Notes under the pieces: model-generated
Databases searched by the model: none
What the model was told of the DNA's origin: nothing
The model's input: the letters and a program-made list of their open reading frames with translations, nothing else
Shown: positions 12,287-20,031 of the stretch, piece by piece
How the letters are laid out: every line of letters begins with the position of its first letter
How positions within the stretch are numbered: position 1 is the first letter of the stretch
Translations under genes and position numbers: made by a program
Virus record (IMG/VR): IMGVR_UViG_3300010413_002680
Span: 1 to 21,142 of that record
Reading direction: 5' to 3' (one strand)
DNA: 21,142 nt
Origin: a virus

Positions 12287-13096
12287 ATGGGAGACACCCT
12301 TATAATCACAGGTGACCGTAATACCCACGGAAAAAAGGATTTTACCGGCGCATTCAAACCGGAAGCCGACCGCTTCGCACGAGTTGTCCCGGGAGTGCAT
12401 CACACCGTGCGAATTGACGTATCGAAAAGTATGCCAGGTCGACGAGCCGATTTATACACGGTTTTCAAAGAATTAAACGACGACGCCATGATGTTTAATG
12501 ACGTCGCATTCTTTATGCATGGATGGTCAAAGGGCATACAATGCGGTGTCAGCCGCGAAGATGTTGGCAATCTCGCACAGCTCCTACTACCGATCACCGC
12601 CAACGGAAAAGACGCCGACCACCCTCTACACATCATCCTCTATTGCTGCCTCACCGGCGACGTTCCCGGCTCCCCGAAAGAGAATCAAACGAAAGACGGT
12701 CCCGGCGGTGACGGTGGCTTCGCCGACCGCGTTCGCGACGAGTTCTGTAAAGCCGGGCGCCCATGGGTGAAAGTCTATGCCCACACCACCGCCGGTCACA
12801 CAACCCGCAACATATGGGTGCGTAGCTTCGAGGGAAAAGGATCAACAATCGGTGCCGTAGATGCTGATTGGTTGGTGCGCCCCGCGAAATCCGGACGCCC
12901 ATCACCCCTATGGGGTGCGTGGAAAGATGCACTTTGGTCAAAGGGTAAATTCGCGAACGGCAACCTTATCGACTACCCGGGATACCTTTTCAAAACGCCA
13001 CCGTATACTCTAACCGGTAAAGCGCTTCGAAAAGACTTCCGCTTCTTCGTGCCATTTATGACAATCGAAGAGCTCCACGCGGAATTAAGCCGGTAG
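12287..13096 (+). CDS. Possible caspase-fold (DUF4347/CHAT-like) protein
   Basis: This 269-residue protein stands alone on the plus strand, with a strong ribosome site (AAAAGGAG) and a candidate promoter. I do not recognise it by close family, but the motif order suggests a caspase-like peptidase fold. A hydrophobic strand leads to His-Gly (VAFFMHGW, His78) and a following GIQCG. A second strand leads to paired Cys (HIILYCCLTGD, Cys120/Cys121), then a Gly-rich loop, a FADRVRDEF helix and a VKVYAHTTAGH strand. DUF4347 and CHAT-type proteins share this HG...C..(G) pattern and the later strand. The alternative, an alpha/beta hydrolase (HGW is also seen there), is weaker because no GxSxG elbow exists. 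The C-terminal 80 residues are unassigned. The 3' end overlaps the opposing SpeD-like gene by 12 bases. Confidence 0.55.
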   Translation: MGDTLIITGDRNTHGKKDFTGAFKPEADRFARVVPGVHHTVRIDVSKSMPGRRADLYTVFKELNDDAMMFNDVAFFMHGWSKGIQCGVSREDVGNLAQLLLPITANGKDADHPLHIILYCCLTGDVPGSPKENQTKDGPGGDGGFADRVRDEFCKAGRPWVKVYAHTTAGHTTRNIWVRSFEGKGSTIGAVDADWLVRPAKSGRPSPLWGAWKDALWSKGKFANGNLIDYPGYLFKTPPYTLTGKALRKDFRFFVPFMTIEELHAELSR

Positions 13097-13501
13097 GCTA
13101 AACGGATAGCGAAGCGAGTCCGACAGGTCATTAGCGAAAATCAAGTCAAGCGGTGCATCGAACATATTCATCACCGCTTTGACTACAATTTCAAGATCAA
13201 ACTCTCGACACGAGTAGACATCCATCACCGCATAGGAGTGTTCCGGCCAACTATGGATCGAAATATGCGACGTCGACAGAACACCCACGCAAGTCACACC
13301 ACCTTCATCCTCTTCACACTCAAGACTCGCTTTAGAGAGCTCGATCGGAATACTGTACGCGTGCACCTCACCGAGAAGCGTCATACGAATAGCTGGTATT
13401 AAATCGGCGACAAACTTACGAACGACATCGACATCGCCTAGCTTCGCACGATTCCCGCGAAAGCACACCTTCCAGTGGTTACCCTTACGTGGATCCATCA
13501 T
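13085..13501 (-). CDS. speD: SpeD-like S-adenosylmethionine decarboxylase proenzyme
   Basis: SpeD proenzymes cleave themselves to form a pyruvoyl group and decarboxylate AdoMet for spermidine synthesis; some homologs now decarboxylate ornithine or arginine. This 138-residue protein has the core motif SHISIHSWPEHSYAVMDVYSC, given here in its parts: Ser78-His79 (Ser is the pyruvoyl precursor), His83, and Cys98 (proton donor). In canonical enzymes a Glu precedes the cleaved Ser; here it is Thr77. A longer acidic loop (LECEEDEGG) replaces the usual HKFxPxGVSG stretch. Chemistry or substrate may therefore differ. A TAAGGAC site precedes two ATG codons, and 13498 is also a possible start. It is the last gene of the large minus-strand operon and overlaps the plus-strand gene by 12 bases. 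Confidence 0.88.
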   Translation of the reverse strand: MMDPRKGNHWKVCFRGNRAKLGDVDVVRKFVADLIPAIRMTLLGEVHAYSIPIELSKASLECEEDEGGVTCVGVLSTSHISIHSWPEHSYAVMDVYSCREFDLEIVVKAVMNMFDAPLDLIFANDLSDSLRYPFSLPA

Positions 13502-13505
13502 GTCC

Positions 13506-13721
13506 TTAGTTTTCTAGTGGCTTAAGCCACCCGTTACGCACACCCATTTCTTCAAGCACCCGCACCCGCGCAAGTACAGTCGCGCGACACTTTGCAAAGT
13601 CGACGTTAAAAGCGTCTACCCCATGCTCCGCCATTGCGCGCGCCGACGCTAGTGCAATGCGCCACCGTAGCCAGACAAAAAACATGTGCAGTTTTCTAAT
13701 CAAAGGTTTCATCCGCACCAT
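13506..13721 (-). CDS. Small basic protein, 71 residues
   Basis: I do not recognise this protein. It is short, basic and probably helical: an N-terminal amphipathic or weakly membrane-associated stretch (KLHMFFVWLRWRIALASARAM) and a C-terminal helix with RATVLARVRVLEEMGVR. Ribosome sites are poor; an ATG at 13712 is a possible alternative to the one at 13721. Its stop is 4 bases before the SpeD-like start, consistent with an operon. The small size and lack of motifs keep confidence modest. Confidence 0.5.
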   Translation of the reverse strand: MVRMKPLIRKLHMFFVWLRWRIALASARAMAEHGVDAFNVDFAKCRATVLARVRVLEEMGVRNGWLKPLEN

Positions 13722-13759
13722 ATAGCCGAATTTAACTAACTTCGATTAAAATTGTTGCA

Positions 13760-14107
13760 CTAACTCACTAAAGCGGCAATTTCTGTTTTTATGCGACAAA
13801 TTTCAGCGTCAAGCAAAGCGTGGCATTTATCCACCCACACCCGAGACATATCTGGATTTTCTTCAAACAATGACTCTAACGCTAAGATCATCGCCACACC
13901 CTGACCATGGAGAGAAGCTTTTACCTCATCCTCCCCGTCGCATCTGATTAATCCAAAATCAACTCTCGACTTAGAAAACAATTCGCAGAGTAAGAAACGG
14001 AAACCACTGACACACATCTCAGAAAAGCGCTGTTTTGCCTTCTGCGCAACACTCAATTGTCGCGTCAATACCGCCAAATTTTCCACGTCAACTTGATTCA
14101 TAGACAT
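13760..14107 (-). CDS. Unknown 115-residue helical protein
   Basis: I do not recognise this protein. The ATG at 14107 has AAGGTGG upstream, and its stop precedes the next gene by about 38 bases. The sequence is helical throughout: an N-terminal coiled stretch (NLAVLTRQLSVAQKAKQRFSEM), an apolar helix (FRFLLCELFSK), and a C-terminal stretch (CHALLDAEICRIKTEIAALVS). It lies directly after the SbcC-like gene, with only 11 bases between, so it is probably co-transcribed with the recombination genes. No motif links it to them. Confidence 0.7.
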   Translation of the reverse strand: MSMNQVDVENLAVLTRQLSVAQKAKQRFSEMCVSGFRFLLCELFSKSRVDFGLIRCDGEDEVKASLHGQGVAMILALESLFEENPDMSRVWVDKCHALLDAEICRIKTEIAALVS

Positions 14108-14118
14108 CGCTACCACCT

Positions 14119-15855
14119 TTATTTAATCCTAACGTTGCCCGCATCCACATTGATGTGCATAACAGGTCGTAATTTTGAAACAATATTCAACGAATGTGAG
14201 ATCACGACAACCGGTCGCTCAAGCGCGAGCTCTTCCAACGCGTCACCGACCGCATCGATACCAAACGCGTCAAGGTTATCAAAAATCTCATCCATCCACA
14301 AAGTACCCTGTGGAACCCCTAGGGCAGAATCGGCAACGGTCGCCATCGCCATCGTGATCGGAACATCAATCCGGCGCTTCTCGCCAGTCGACGCCGCGTC
14401 ATACCCATAACCACCCCCGAACCCACCGACCACAATAGATAGTGCGTCATTGATTCCCGCGGTCTTTGTCTCGGAATATGGTTTCAAGCAAATACTGGCT
14501 TCCGGATTGTTCGTGATCTTCGCCAACCAATACGATGAGAGGTCGTTGATCCCTTCAAGCGCATGCCCTAAAACCTGCACTCTAACGCCACGAAGACCGA
14601 GCACCCGCTCCACAACCTTCAAAAACTCTACGCGTGACTCGGCTTCAGTTTTACGCACCACCGCCTGTTTTTGGTCGTTCCGCAACTTCGCAATTTGTTG
14701 CTCAAGCTGTGCCAACGATTGCTCACAGCGCACTACATTGTCGCGCGCCTGTTGCTTCCGCGCTTGAATCATCGCCGGATCCGCCTTCTTCACCCGATCA
14801 CGCGCGATCGCTAACTGACCGCTCAACTCTTCAACCCGAGTGCGCAATAAGCTCACCTCTTCATTCAAGTCATCACGCTCAACTTCGAGTTGCTTTGCTT
14901 CTGCCGCCGCCGTTGCACGCGTCGCCTCGACACGTTGGCGTAATAAGTTGAGTTGCGCATTGACTGAATCCCGCGTCTCTTTCGGGATATCTTGCCCACA
15001 CGTCGGGCATTTCTTTTCCGTCAACGCCCCATGTTGATCGGTAGCCATCGTCAAGCGTGTCATAGCCTCCCGGACCGTTCTATCAACCTCCTGCATGCGT
15101 ACCGCAACCTCGCGAAGATCACCCTGTGAATCGCCAAGATCACGACGCAAATCCTGCACATCACTATCTAGTTTTTCCAGTTGCTCAGGTGTCGGAATAT
15201 CGGCAAACGATTCGACAACATCATTGAGCATTTTCTCTGCAAGCGTCAAGCTCTCCTGTGCTTGGTCGCGCTGAGATTCATACGACATCACCTGCGACTC
15301 AAACATCGAAGTGCGGCGATCCGCTTCGTCAAATTGAGTCCGAGCCGTTTTCAAATCCTCACGACACAGACCAAGCGCCGCGTCGAACATCGACAGACCT
15401 AGAAATGCTTCAATCAAACGCTTTCGCTCAGAGTCTTTAGCCGCGGTGAAGTTCGACGCCATCGAGGGAGAAAATACGTGCGTACGCCGCCACAGATCAT
15501 GTTGCATGATGAATGCGTCAAGCGCCGCTTGCGCCTTTGTAGGTGTGTTATATTTGCGCTTATCAAAAGTCTTGTTGCTGCCAGTCCACGACACCGACAC
15601 TTTACCGCCCGCGGTGCACTTCCGAGTCACCGCCACAGTCCCCGCATCAACCAATACCGATCCTTCTTTGTCTTTCCTCCACGGTGGCGTTTTACGAAGT
15701 GTTTTACCCCAGTAAGCCATACTAACGGCTTCCTGCAACGACGACTTCCCGGAACCATTAGGACCGGTCACAAGCACTATCCCACGGTCCGGTAATTCCA
15801 ATTCAAGATCATCGTAGCGCATGAAATTGTGAACTTTTATCTTACGTACAAGCAT
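14119..15855 (-). CDS. SbcC/Rad50-like ATPase subunit of a DNA end-processing nuclease
   Basis: SbcC (T4 gp46-like) is the ATP-driven SMC-type subunit that works with the SbcD nuclease to process DNA ends and hairpins. This 578-residue protein has a Walker A motif GPNGSGKSS (31-39), long coiled-coil arms on either side of a zinc hook CPTCG (Cys283, Cys286), a signature STGEKRR (489-495), and Walker B LWMDEIFDN (519-527) followed by an ISHS switch region. At this length it is much shorter than bacterial SbcC (about 1000), which is typical of phage versions with short arms. The ATG at 15855 with TAGGTG upstream is used; an open stretch of 18 codons before it lies inside the SbcD gene. The gene starts 7 bases after the SbcD stop, so the two subunits are co-translated. 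Confidence 0.95.
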   Translation of the reverse strand: MLVRKIKVHNFMRYDDLELELPDRGIVLVTGPNGSGKSSLQEAVSMAYWGKTLRKTPPWRKDKEGSVLVDAGTVAVTRKCTAGGKVSVSWTGSNKTFDKRKYNTPTKAQAALDAFIMQHDLWRRTHVFSPSMASNFTAAKDSERKRLIEAFLGLSMFDAALGLCREDLKTARTQFDEADRRTSMFESQVMSYESQRDQAQESLTLAEKMLNDVVESFADIPTPEQLEKLDSDVQDLRRDLGDSQGDLREVAVRMQEVDRTVREAMTRLTMATDQHGALTEKKCPTCGQDIPKETRDSVNAQLNLLRQRVEATRATAAAEAKQLEVERDDLNEEVSLLRTRVEELSGQLAIARDRVKKADPAMIQARKQQARDNVVRCEQSLAQLEQQIAKLRNDQKQAVVRKTEAESRVEFLKVVERVLGLRGVRVQVLGHALEGINDLSSYWLAKITNNPEASICLKPYSETKTAGINDALSIVVGGFGGGYGYDAASTGEKRRIDVPITMAMATVADSALGVPQGTLWMDEIFDNLDAFGIDAVGDALEELALERPVVVISHSLNIVSKLRPVMHINVDAGNVRIK

Positions 15856-15862
15856 TGCACAC

Positions 15863-16993
15863 CTACTTACTTCCCGACTCACCGCGCCGCAAATAATCAA
15901 CCGCCGCACCGTAAACGTCTTTATGCTTCAAGCCGCTCGGAAGCGTCAAAGCACTGATATAAGACCCCAGCGCCGCATCAAGCGTGTCTTGCTGCCTTGA
16001 AATGGTTGCAGCCTGCCGCGCCGAGCTCTCAGCACCAACTTTATCCGGCACAATCTCGATTTTGTCTTCTTTGAACTGATCAGCTAGCTCCGTTTTCAAA
16101 CCTTGTGCTTCCGGAAGCCTATCAACCGGCGCAACGATTTGCAGGAAAATCGGTGCTTTGTAATTTGTCGCCTCATTGATTAATTTCTCATCATCAATAT
16201 GTGCGGTCACAAACCGCGCCCCTACAACCTCCTGCAATGAAAATTCAGCGGTCGCCGGATTGTAAAACGCGACACCGCCGTACCCTTCGAGTCCCGGGTT
16301 ATCCCACCCAGTAGGAACAAGCGCCCCCGGCTGACAAATCGTCGCGCCGCCCTTCTGCCATATCTCACGATGGTGGAAGTTCCCCGCCGCGACAAACGCG
16401 ATCTTGAACTTCTCGACCAAGCGCATGATCTCGGAAACTCCAATTGCATCCGGCACGTCGCGCAACCACGGGGAAGTTTTTGCATCGACAACACCGGCAT
16501 GAAACACAAGAATCCGAGCTCGGTCACCGGGACGCCCCGGTGATTGATCAAAGAGCTCTTTTGTCATTGCCGGAATATACTTCCGCGCATCCCCGGGAGT
16601 GAACGGAATACAGGCGATTTCCGCACCCGCTAAACGAAGCAACCGAGGTTTATCAACAACGGTCGCCACCGGCGCCAAAGGTCCGAGCGCATGATCACCG
16701 TCCGCCGACGAAACAATCTCATGGTCGCCGAGCACTAGCACAGTCTCGAGACCCTTCTTTTTTGCATCGCGCAACGTCTTTTGAACAATCGCAATTATCT
16801 GCGGTTCCATCCGCACGTAGTCGAGAAAGTCACCGGCGACAAATAGCACGGACGCCTTGCGTTGTAACGCGAGCTCAATCGCTTCGTCGAGAGCGGTGAG
16901 AATGAGACAACACCGCGCATTCGTGCCGGCATCCACCGGTCCGCCAAAACGCTTGAAGTTGCCAATATGAACGTCACTAATAAAAGCGTACAT
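15863..16993 (-). CDS. SbcD/Mre11-like nuclease subunit
   Basis: Mre11-family nucleases use two metal ions to cut DNA and pair with SbcC/Rad50; in T4 the counterpart is gp47. The five motifs are present: I DVH (Asp7, His9), II GDFLD (54-58), III GDHE (89-92), which replaces the usual GNHD, IV a His in LVFHAGVVD, and V GNFHHREIW, where GHTH is usual. The two motif changes are conservative, but they touch metal-binding regions. The protein is 376 residues, close to the family's length, with a C-terminal cap. The ATG at 16993 has a good GGAGG ribosome site, which lies inside the last codons of the deaminase gene, so the two are translationally coupled. Confidence 0.93.
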   Translation of the reverse strand: MYAFISDVHIGNFKRFGGPVDAGTNARCCLILTALDEAIELALQRKASVLFVAGDFLDYVRMEPQIIAIVQKTLRDAKKKGLETVLVLGDHEIVSSADGDHALGPLAPVATVVDKPRLLRLAGAEIACIPFTPGDARKYIPAMTKELFDQSPGRPGDRARILVFHAGVVDAKTSPWLRDVPDAIGVSEIMRLVEKFKIAFVAAGNFHHREIWQKGGATICQPGALVPTGWDNPGLEGYGGVAFYNPATAEFSLQEVVGARFVTAHIDDEKLINEATNYKAPIFLQIVAPVDRLPEAQGLKTELADQFKEDKIEIVPDKVGAESSARQAATISRQQDTLDAALGSYISALTLPSGLKHKDVYGAAVDYLRRGESGSK

Positions 16994-16995
16994 GA

Positions 16996-17562
16996 TTAGT
17001 CCTCCAAATCTGACAAAAGTCGGAGACACGCACACCCATCGCAACTCAATTCAGCACACGGTTTTCCGTAAATGCACGCGTACCCTTCGTAGTTACCAGA
17101 CAACGCGTGATATCGTGGCTTTTCTTCCTCGTACCACTGAATCTCGACAGGGGGTTTCGCGGTCTCAAGCATGTGTTTCGCTACGCGAAAATGTATACCC
17201 CAGTACGGATCATTGTAATCCGGTCGCCTAGCAACAATCGCCTTTATCCCGGATTGAATAATTGCCCGCGCACAGTCTGCGCACGGAAACCACATGATAT
17301 ACATGGTACAGCCGAGTAACGACCGCGACGCGTTGTAAACCGCATTGCGCTCCGCATGCTCTGCGTACAAGTATTTCACATCTGTTTCGTAAATCTCGTC
17401 GTCATCGTCGTCACACCCACGAGGTGCCCCGTTGTAACCCATCGAAACCACCGTGTGTCGATCATCAACGATGACCGCACCCACATGACGCCCGCGATAC
17501 TTACTCCATCCCGCGATATACTCCGCGAGTTCCATGAAACGCTTATCCCAATTAGTCGACAT
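16996..17562 (-). CDS. Deoxycytidylate deaminase-type enzyme
   Basis: This is a zinc-dependent cytidine/deoxycytidylate deaminase. The zinc and catalytic motifs are HAE (69-71, with the catalytic Glu) and PCADC (93-97). The enzyme likely converts dCMP to dUMP, supplying thymidylate synthesis, as in T-even phages; the dUTPase in this window serves the same pathway. An Asp-rich insertion (DDDDDE, 51-56) sits before the HAE motif, where T4-type enzymes have a zinc-binding insert. The C-terminal 30 residues are Cys-rich (CIYGKPC, CDGCAC) and could hold another metal site. ATG 17562 with GGAGGCGGGG is preferred over 17586; the first 11 bases overlap the RecA-like gene's end. Confidence 0.92.
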   Translation of the reverse strand: MSTNWDKRFMELAEYIAGWSKYRGRHVGAVIVDDRHTVVSMGYNGAPRGCDDDDDEIYETDVKYLYAEHAERNAVYNASRSLLGCTMYIMWFPCADCARAIIQSGIKAIVARRPDYNDPYWGIHFRVAKHMLETAKPPVEIQWYEEEKPRYHALSGNYEGYACIYGKPCAELSCDGCACLRLLSDLED

Positions 17563-18577
17563 CTTCCCCGCCTCCTGAATCTTCATTCAACATTACATCC
17601 GCGACCTCAATGCTTGCTTGTGATGCGGCTGCCCACCCGAGCTTACCAAGTGCCTCTTCATACGACTTGCGATTATACTTAGCATTCGCCGCAATCACAC
17701 CGACATCCTTCGCATGTGATACCGTTGTGAAAATATTGTTCCACCCTGTCGCGAAATCCAACCGCACATCGGCTTTCCGAAACGGAGGCGCAAAGCGATT
17801 TTTCACCGCAACGATTTTGATAGTTTTTCCGATATGCTCGCCTACAGTGTTCTTCACACTCTTACCCGGGAATAACTGCAGCCGCACGCTCGCGTGAAAC
17901 TTGATCGCATGACCCCCGGGAGTGACGTACTTGTCTCCAAACATCACACCGATGTTCTCCCGCACCTGATTGATGCACACAAGTAACACCGGACGTGTCG
18001 CCGTTCGACCACCGAGCACACGCATCGCTCTCGATAAAAACTTCGCGCGTTCACCCATTTTGTCTTTAGACTCAACACCGCCCTCGAACTCGGCTTTCGT
18101 CTGCGTCGCCGCAACTGAATCCCACACGACAACTGACGTGCTACCGGGCGCAACCGATGAAAGCGCATCAATCCCCACCTCGGTGTAAGAAACAACCTCT
18201 TCAAGATGGTTTGGCTGACTAATGAGAAGATCTTCAGTGTTAACGCCGAATACACGCGCCCGTTCAGGGTCAAACGAATTCTCAGTATCGATCAGTTGAC
18301 CGACACCACCGGCGCGTTGTGCCGCCGCTAAAAAGGTGTAGCCTAGGGACGTCTTCCCCACACCTTCCGCTGAAAACAGCTCGATGATACGTCCCCTAGG
18401 CAATCCACCACACCGCAACACATAGTAATCGAGAACTTCGATACCCGTTGGTATTGTTGCAATAGCCGACGAGTTCGAAGACTCACGAAGTAAACTTGCG
18501 GATTCACCGCCAAGCTTCTGTTGAATAATATCTAAAGCCGCTTTGGCGATGTCCATTTTTGTCTTTGCTTTAGACAC
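17552..18577 (-). CDS. RecA-like recombinase
   Basis: RecA forms ATP-dependent filaments on single-stranded DNA for strand exchange. This 341-residue protein follows bacterial RecA closely: a P-loop SAEGVGKT (69-76), then IDTENSFDPERARVFGV, SVVVWDSVAA (Walker B), KAEFEGG, and the L2 region INQVRENIGVMFGD...PGGHAIKFHASVRL. The end has NRFAPPFRKADV, as in RecA's DNA-binding/ATP part. The P-loop's first Gly is Ser, which is unusual. The C-terminal domain is shorter and acidic (EDSGGGEDVD). The GTG at 18577 overlaps the previous stop (TAGTG); a TTG four codons upstream is a possible alternative. It is flanked by an SSB-like gene upstream and the deaminase, SbcD and SbcC genes downstream. Confidence 0.95.
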   Translation of the reverse strand: MSKAKTKMDIAKAALDIIQQKLGGESASLLRESSNSSAIATIPTGIEVLDYYVLRCGGLPRGRIIELFSAEGVGKTSLGYTFLAAAQRAGGVGQLIDTENSFDPERARVFGVNTEDLLISQPNHLEEVVSYTEVGIDALSSVAPGSTSVVVWDSVAATQTKAEFEGGVESKDKMGERAKFLSRAMRVLGGRTATRPVLLVCINQVRENIGVMFGDKYVTPGGHAIKFHASVRLQLFPGKSVKNTVGEHIGKTIKIVAVKNRFAPPFRKADVRLDFATGWNNIFTTVSHAKDVGVIAANAKYNRKSYEEALGKLGWAAASQASIEVADVMLNEDSGGGEDVD

Positions 18578-19413
18578 TAACGAGTCCAATCACCATCAGC
18601 ATCGTCAGTATCATCGGTAAACTCAGCATCAGTGATATCCGCCGCGTCGAACATCTGAGCATTCGCACGCTGTTGTCGCGGACGACCACCGCCGGCACGT
18701 CGCGCGTTACCCGCTGCCCGCGCATCTTCCGCACTCTCACCCGACAAGCGAGCAGTGATTTCAGCCTCACTCGGCACTGTCGAGTAACGGCTAAGATCTG
18801 GCATTTGCACGCGCAGTTCATCCATCAACGCCGCATCGTCTACGATCGGTCCCGAGTTACGCGCCAAATTGACGTTATAGCGTGTGTTGAATTTACCGTC
18901 GCCGGTACGTTCGATGATGACATCAATACCGTTTACAGGATGAGTGAAATCACCGCCCATATCTTCATCTTGACGAAGAGCAACCAATTGCTCATGCACC
19001 ATTTTCCCGAAACCAAGAATTTGCGGACCTGCATCCGGATTCCGTCGATCGAGCACGACGCAATATACGCGCCGCGATGGTGACAATTCGCGAGCTCGCG
19101 CTTTATCCGCTTCCGTTCCGGACCGCTGCAACTTCGCCGCATGATTGCACACCGGGCAAGGCTTCTTTTCCATCACCCGCGGACAAGCAAAGGTGTATTT
19201 CTTCCCGTCGGGAAGATCCACGTAATGCTGAAAAGTTACAACGAAAGGACTCGTGCGTCCCGGTGCAGGCGGAAAAATGCGTACGCGATTCTTCCCGACC
19301 TCGAGTTTCATAAAGCCGACTCCGCCACCCTCTTTTGAAAGCGCTTCCTGCTCTTTGGCAGCCGCTTCGACTTCGTAGCTTCCCCACTTTTGTAGTTCAG
19401 TTCCTGTTCCCAT
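18577..19413 (-). CDS. gp32-like single-stranded-DNA-binding protein
   Basis: This 278-residue protein has the layout of phage SSB (gp32-type) proteins: a N-terminal charged segment, an OB-like core with a zinc site, and an acidic tail. The zinc ligands are Cys77, Cys86, Cys89 and His91 (CPRVMEKKPCPVCNH), the C...C..C.H pattern expected. The core includes RIFPPAPGRTSPFVVTFQHYVD and the later Arg/Asn-rich strand GKFNTRYNVNL. The C terminus is low-complexity and acidic (DDTDDADGDW), the usual protein-recruiting tail. AGAGG precedes the ATG with 8-base spacing. Position between the 186-residue gene and recA supports a role in recombination or replication. The exact family cannot be confirmed here. 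Confidence 0.82.
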   Translation of the reverse strand: MGTGTELQKWGSYEVEAAAKEQEALSKEGGGVGFMKLEVGKNRVRIFPPAPGRTSPFVVTFQHYVDLPDGKKYTFACPRVMEKKPCPVCNHAAKLQRSGTEADKARARELSPSRRVYCVVLDRRNPDAGPQILGFGKMVHEQLVALRQDEDMGGDFTHPVNGIDVIIERTGDGKFNTRYNVNLARNSGPIVDDAALMDELRVQMPDLSRYSTVPSEAEITARLSGESAEDARAAGNARRAGGGRPRQQRANAQMFDAADITDAEFTDDTDDADGDWTR

Positions 19414-19458
19414 GTTCTAACCTCTTGTTTTTATTTTTGTTTTTGACTGTTTTTCTGT

Positions 19459-20019
19459 TTAGCTGTTCTGTTTTACCAGTAAATGATCCCGCACAACGGG
19501 ATCGGTTTGCATCTCGACACGATACTTCGCGCCGAGCGATTGTAGCATCTCACGTTTAATCTGCACCGCTTCACAGCGATTCCGAATAGCCTGCCGTTGC
19601 GCTTCCGCCTCGACATACTGAAGATAGGCGTCAACAACCCGCGGATCAGTCGTTACCATCGCATCGACATCACCGACTGTGCGCTTCAACCCGCTTTGCT
19701 CGATATGTACCCGCGTCTCGAGTAAGACTTTCGCCCGCGTGTTATCGTAGTGCAGTTTCGCCATCAAATGGTCACGGATTGCCGCGCTATAGCGTTCATT
19801 CCAGTACGCCATATCCATCGGCATACGCACGAATTCGTCGTCGAGCATTGTCGGCTCAATCGCGACACACTCGAGAAGGTACTCGTCAATTTGGATGTCG
19901 CGGAGCGGAACTTTCGGACCTTCCGTCACCGCCGCGCTCATCGGCGCTATTGGTTCATCCGGACCGCCGGTAACGATGGAATCACCAACTGTTGTTTGCT
20001 GTTTTGTCTTTTTTACCAT
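19459..20019 (-). CDS. Unknown 186-residue helical protein, possible recombination mediator
   Basis: I do not assign this protein to a family with confidence. It is largely helical, with a long helix after residue 70 (YWNERYSAAIRDHLMAK), a patch containing VGDVDAMVTTDPRVVDAY, and another helix (QYVEAEAQRQAIRNRCEAVQ, about 20 residues) followed by KREMLQSLGAKYRVEM. The pattern of an AYW...Y start, a coiled middle and a short LGAKYR end resembles small phage proteins encoded beside SSB and RecA that act like UvsY (mediators that load recombinase), but the resemblance is general. AAAAGGGG precedes the ATG. The location between the polymerase and the SSB gene is the best argument for a replication/recombination role. 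Confidence 0.75.
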   Translation of the reverse strand: MVKKTKQQTTVGDSIVTGGPDEPIAPMSAAVTEGPKVPLRDIQIDEYLLECVAIEPTMLDDEFVRMPMDMAYWNERYSAAIRDHLMAKLHYDNTRAKVLLETRVHIEQSGLKRTVGDVDAMVTTDPRVVDAYLQYVEAEAQRQAIRNRCEAVQIKREMLQSLGAKYRVEMQTDPVVRDHLLVKQNS

Positions 20020-20031
20020 GAAAAACCCCTT

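Noticed and set aside
12287-13096. Alpha/beta hydrolase reading of the HGW motif
   Set aside because: No GxSxG nucleophile elbow follows, and the Cys-bearing strand fits a caspase-like pattern better. It is kept as the weaker alternative.
14057-15795. Several plus-strand frames opposite the SbcC-like gene
   Set aside because: All overlap a fully motif-supported gene on the other strand, and they have no recognisable motifs of their own.
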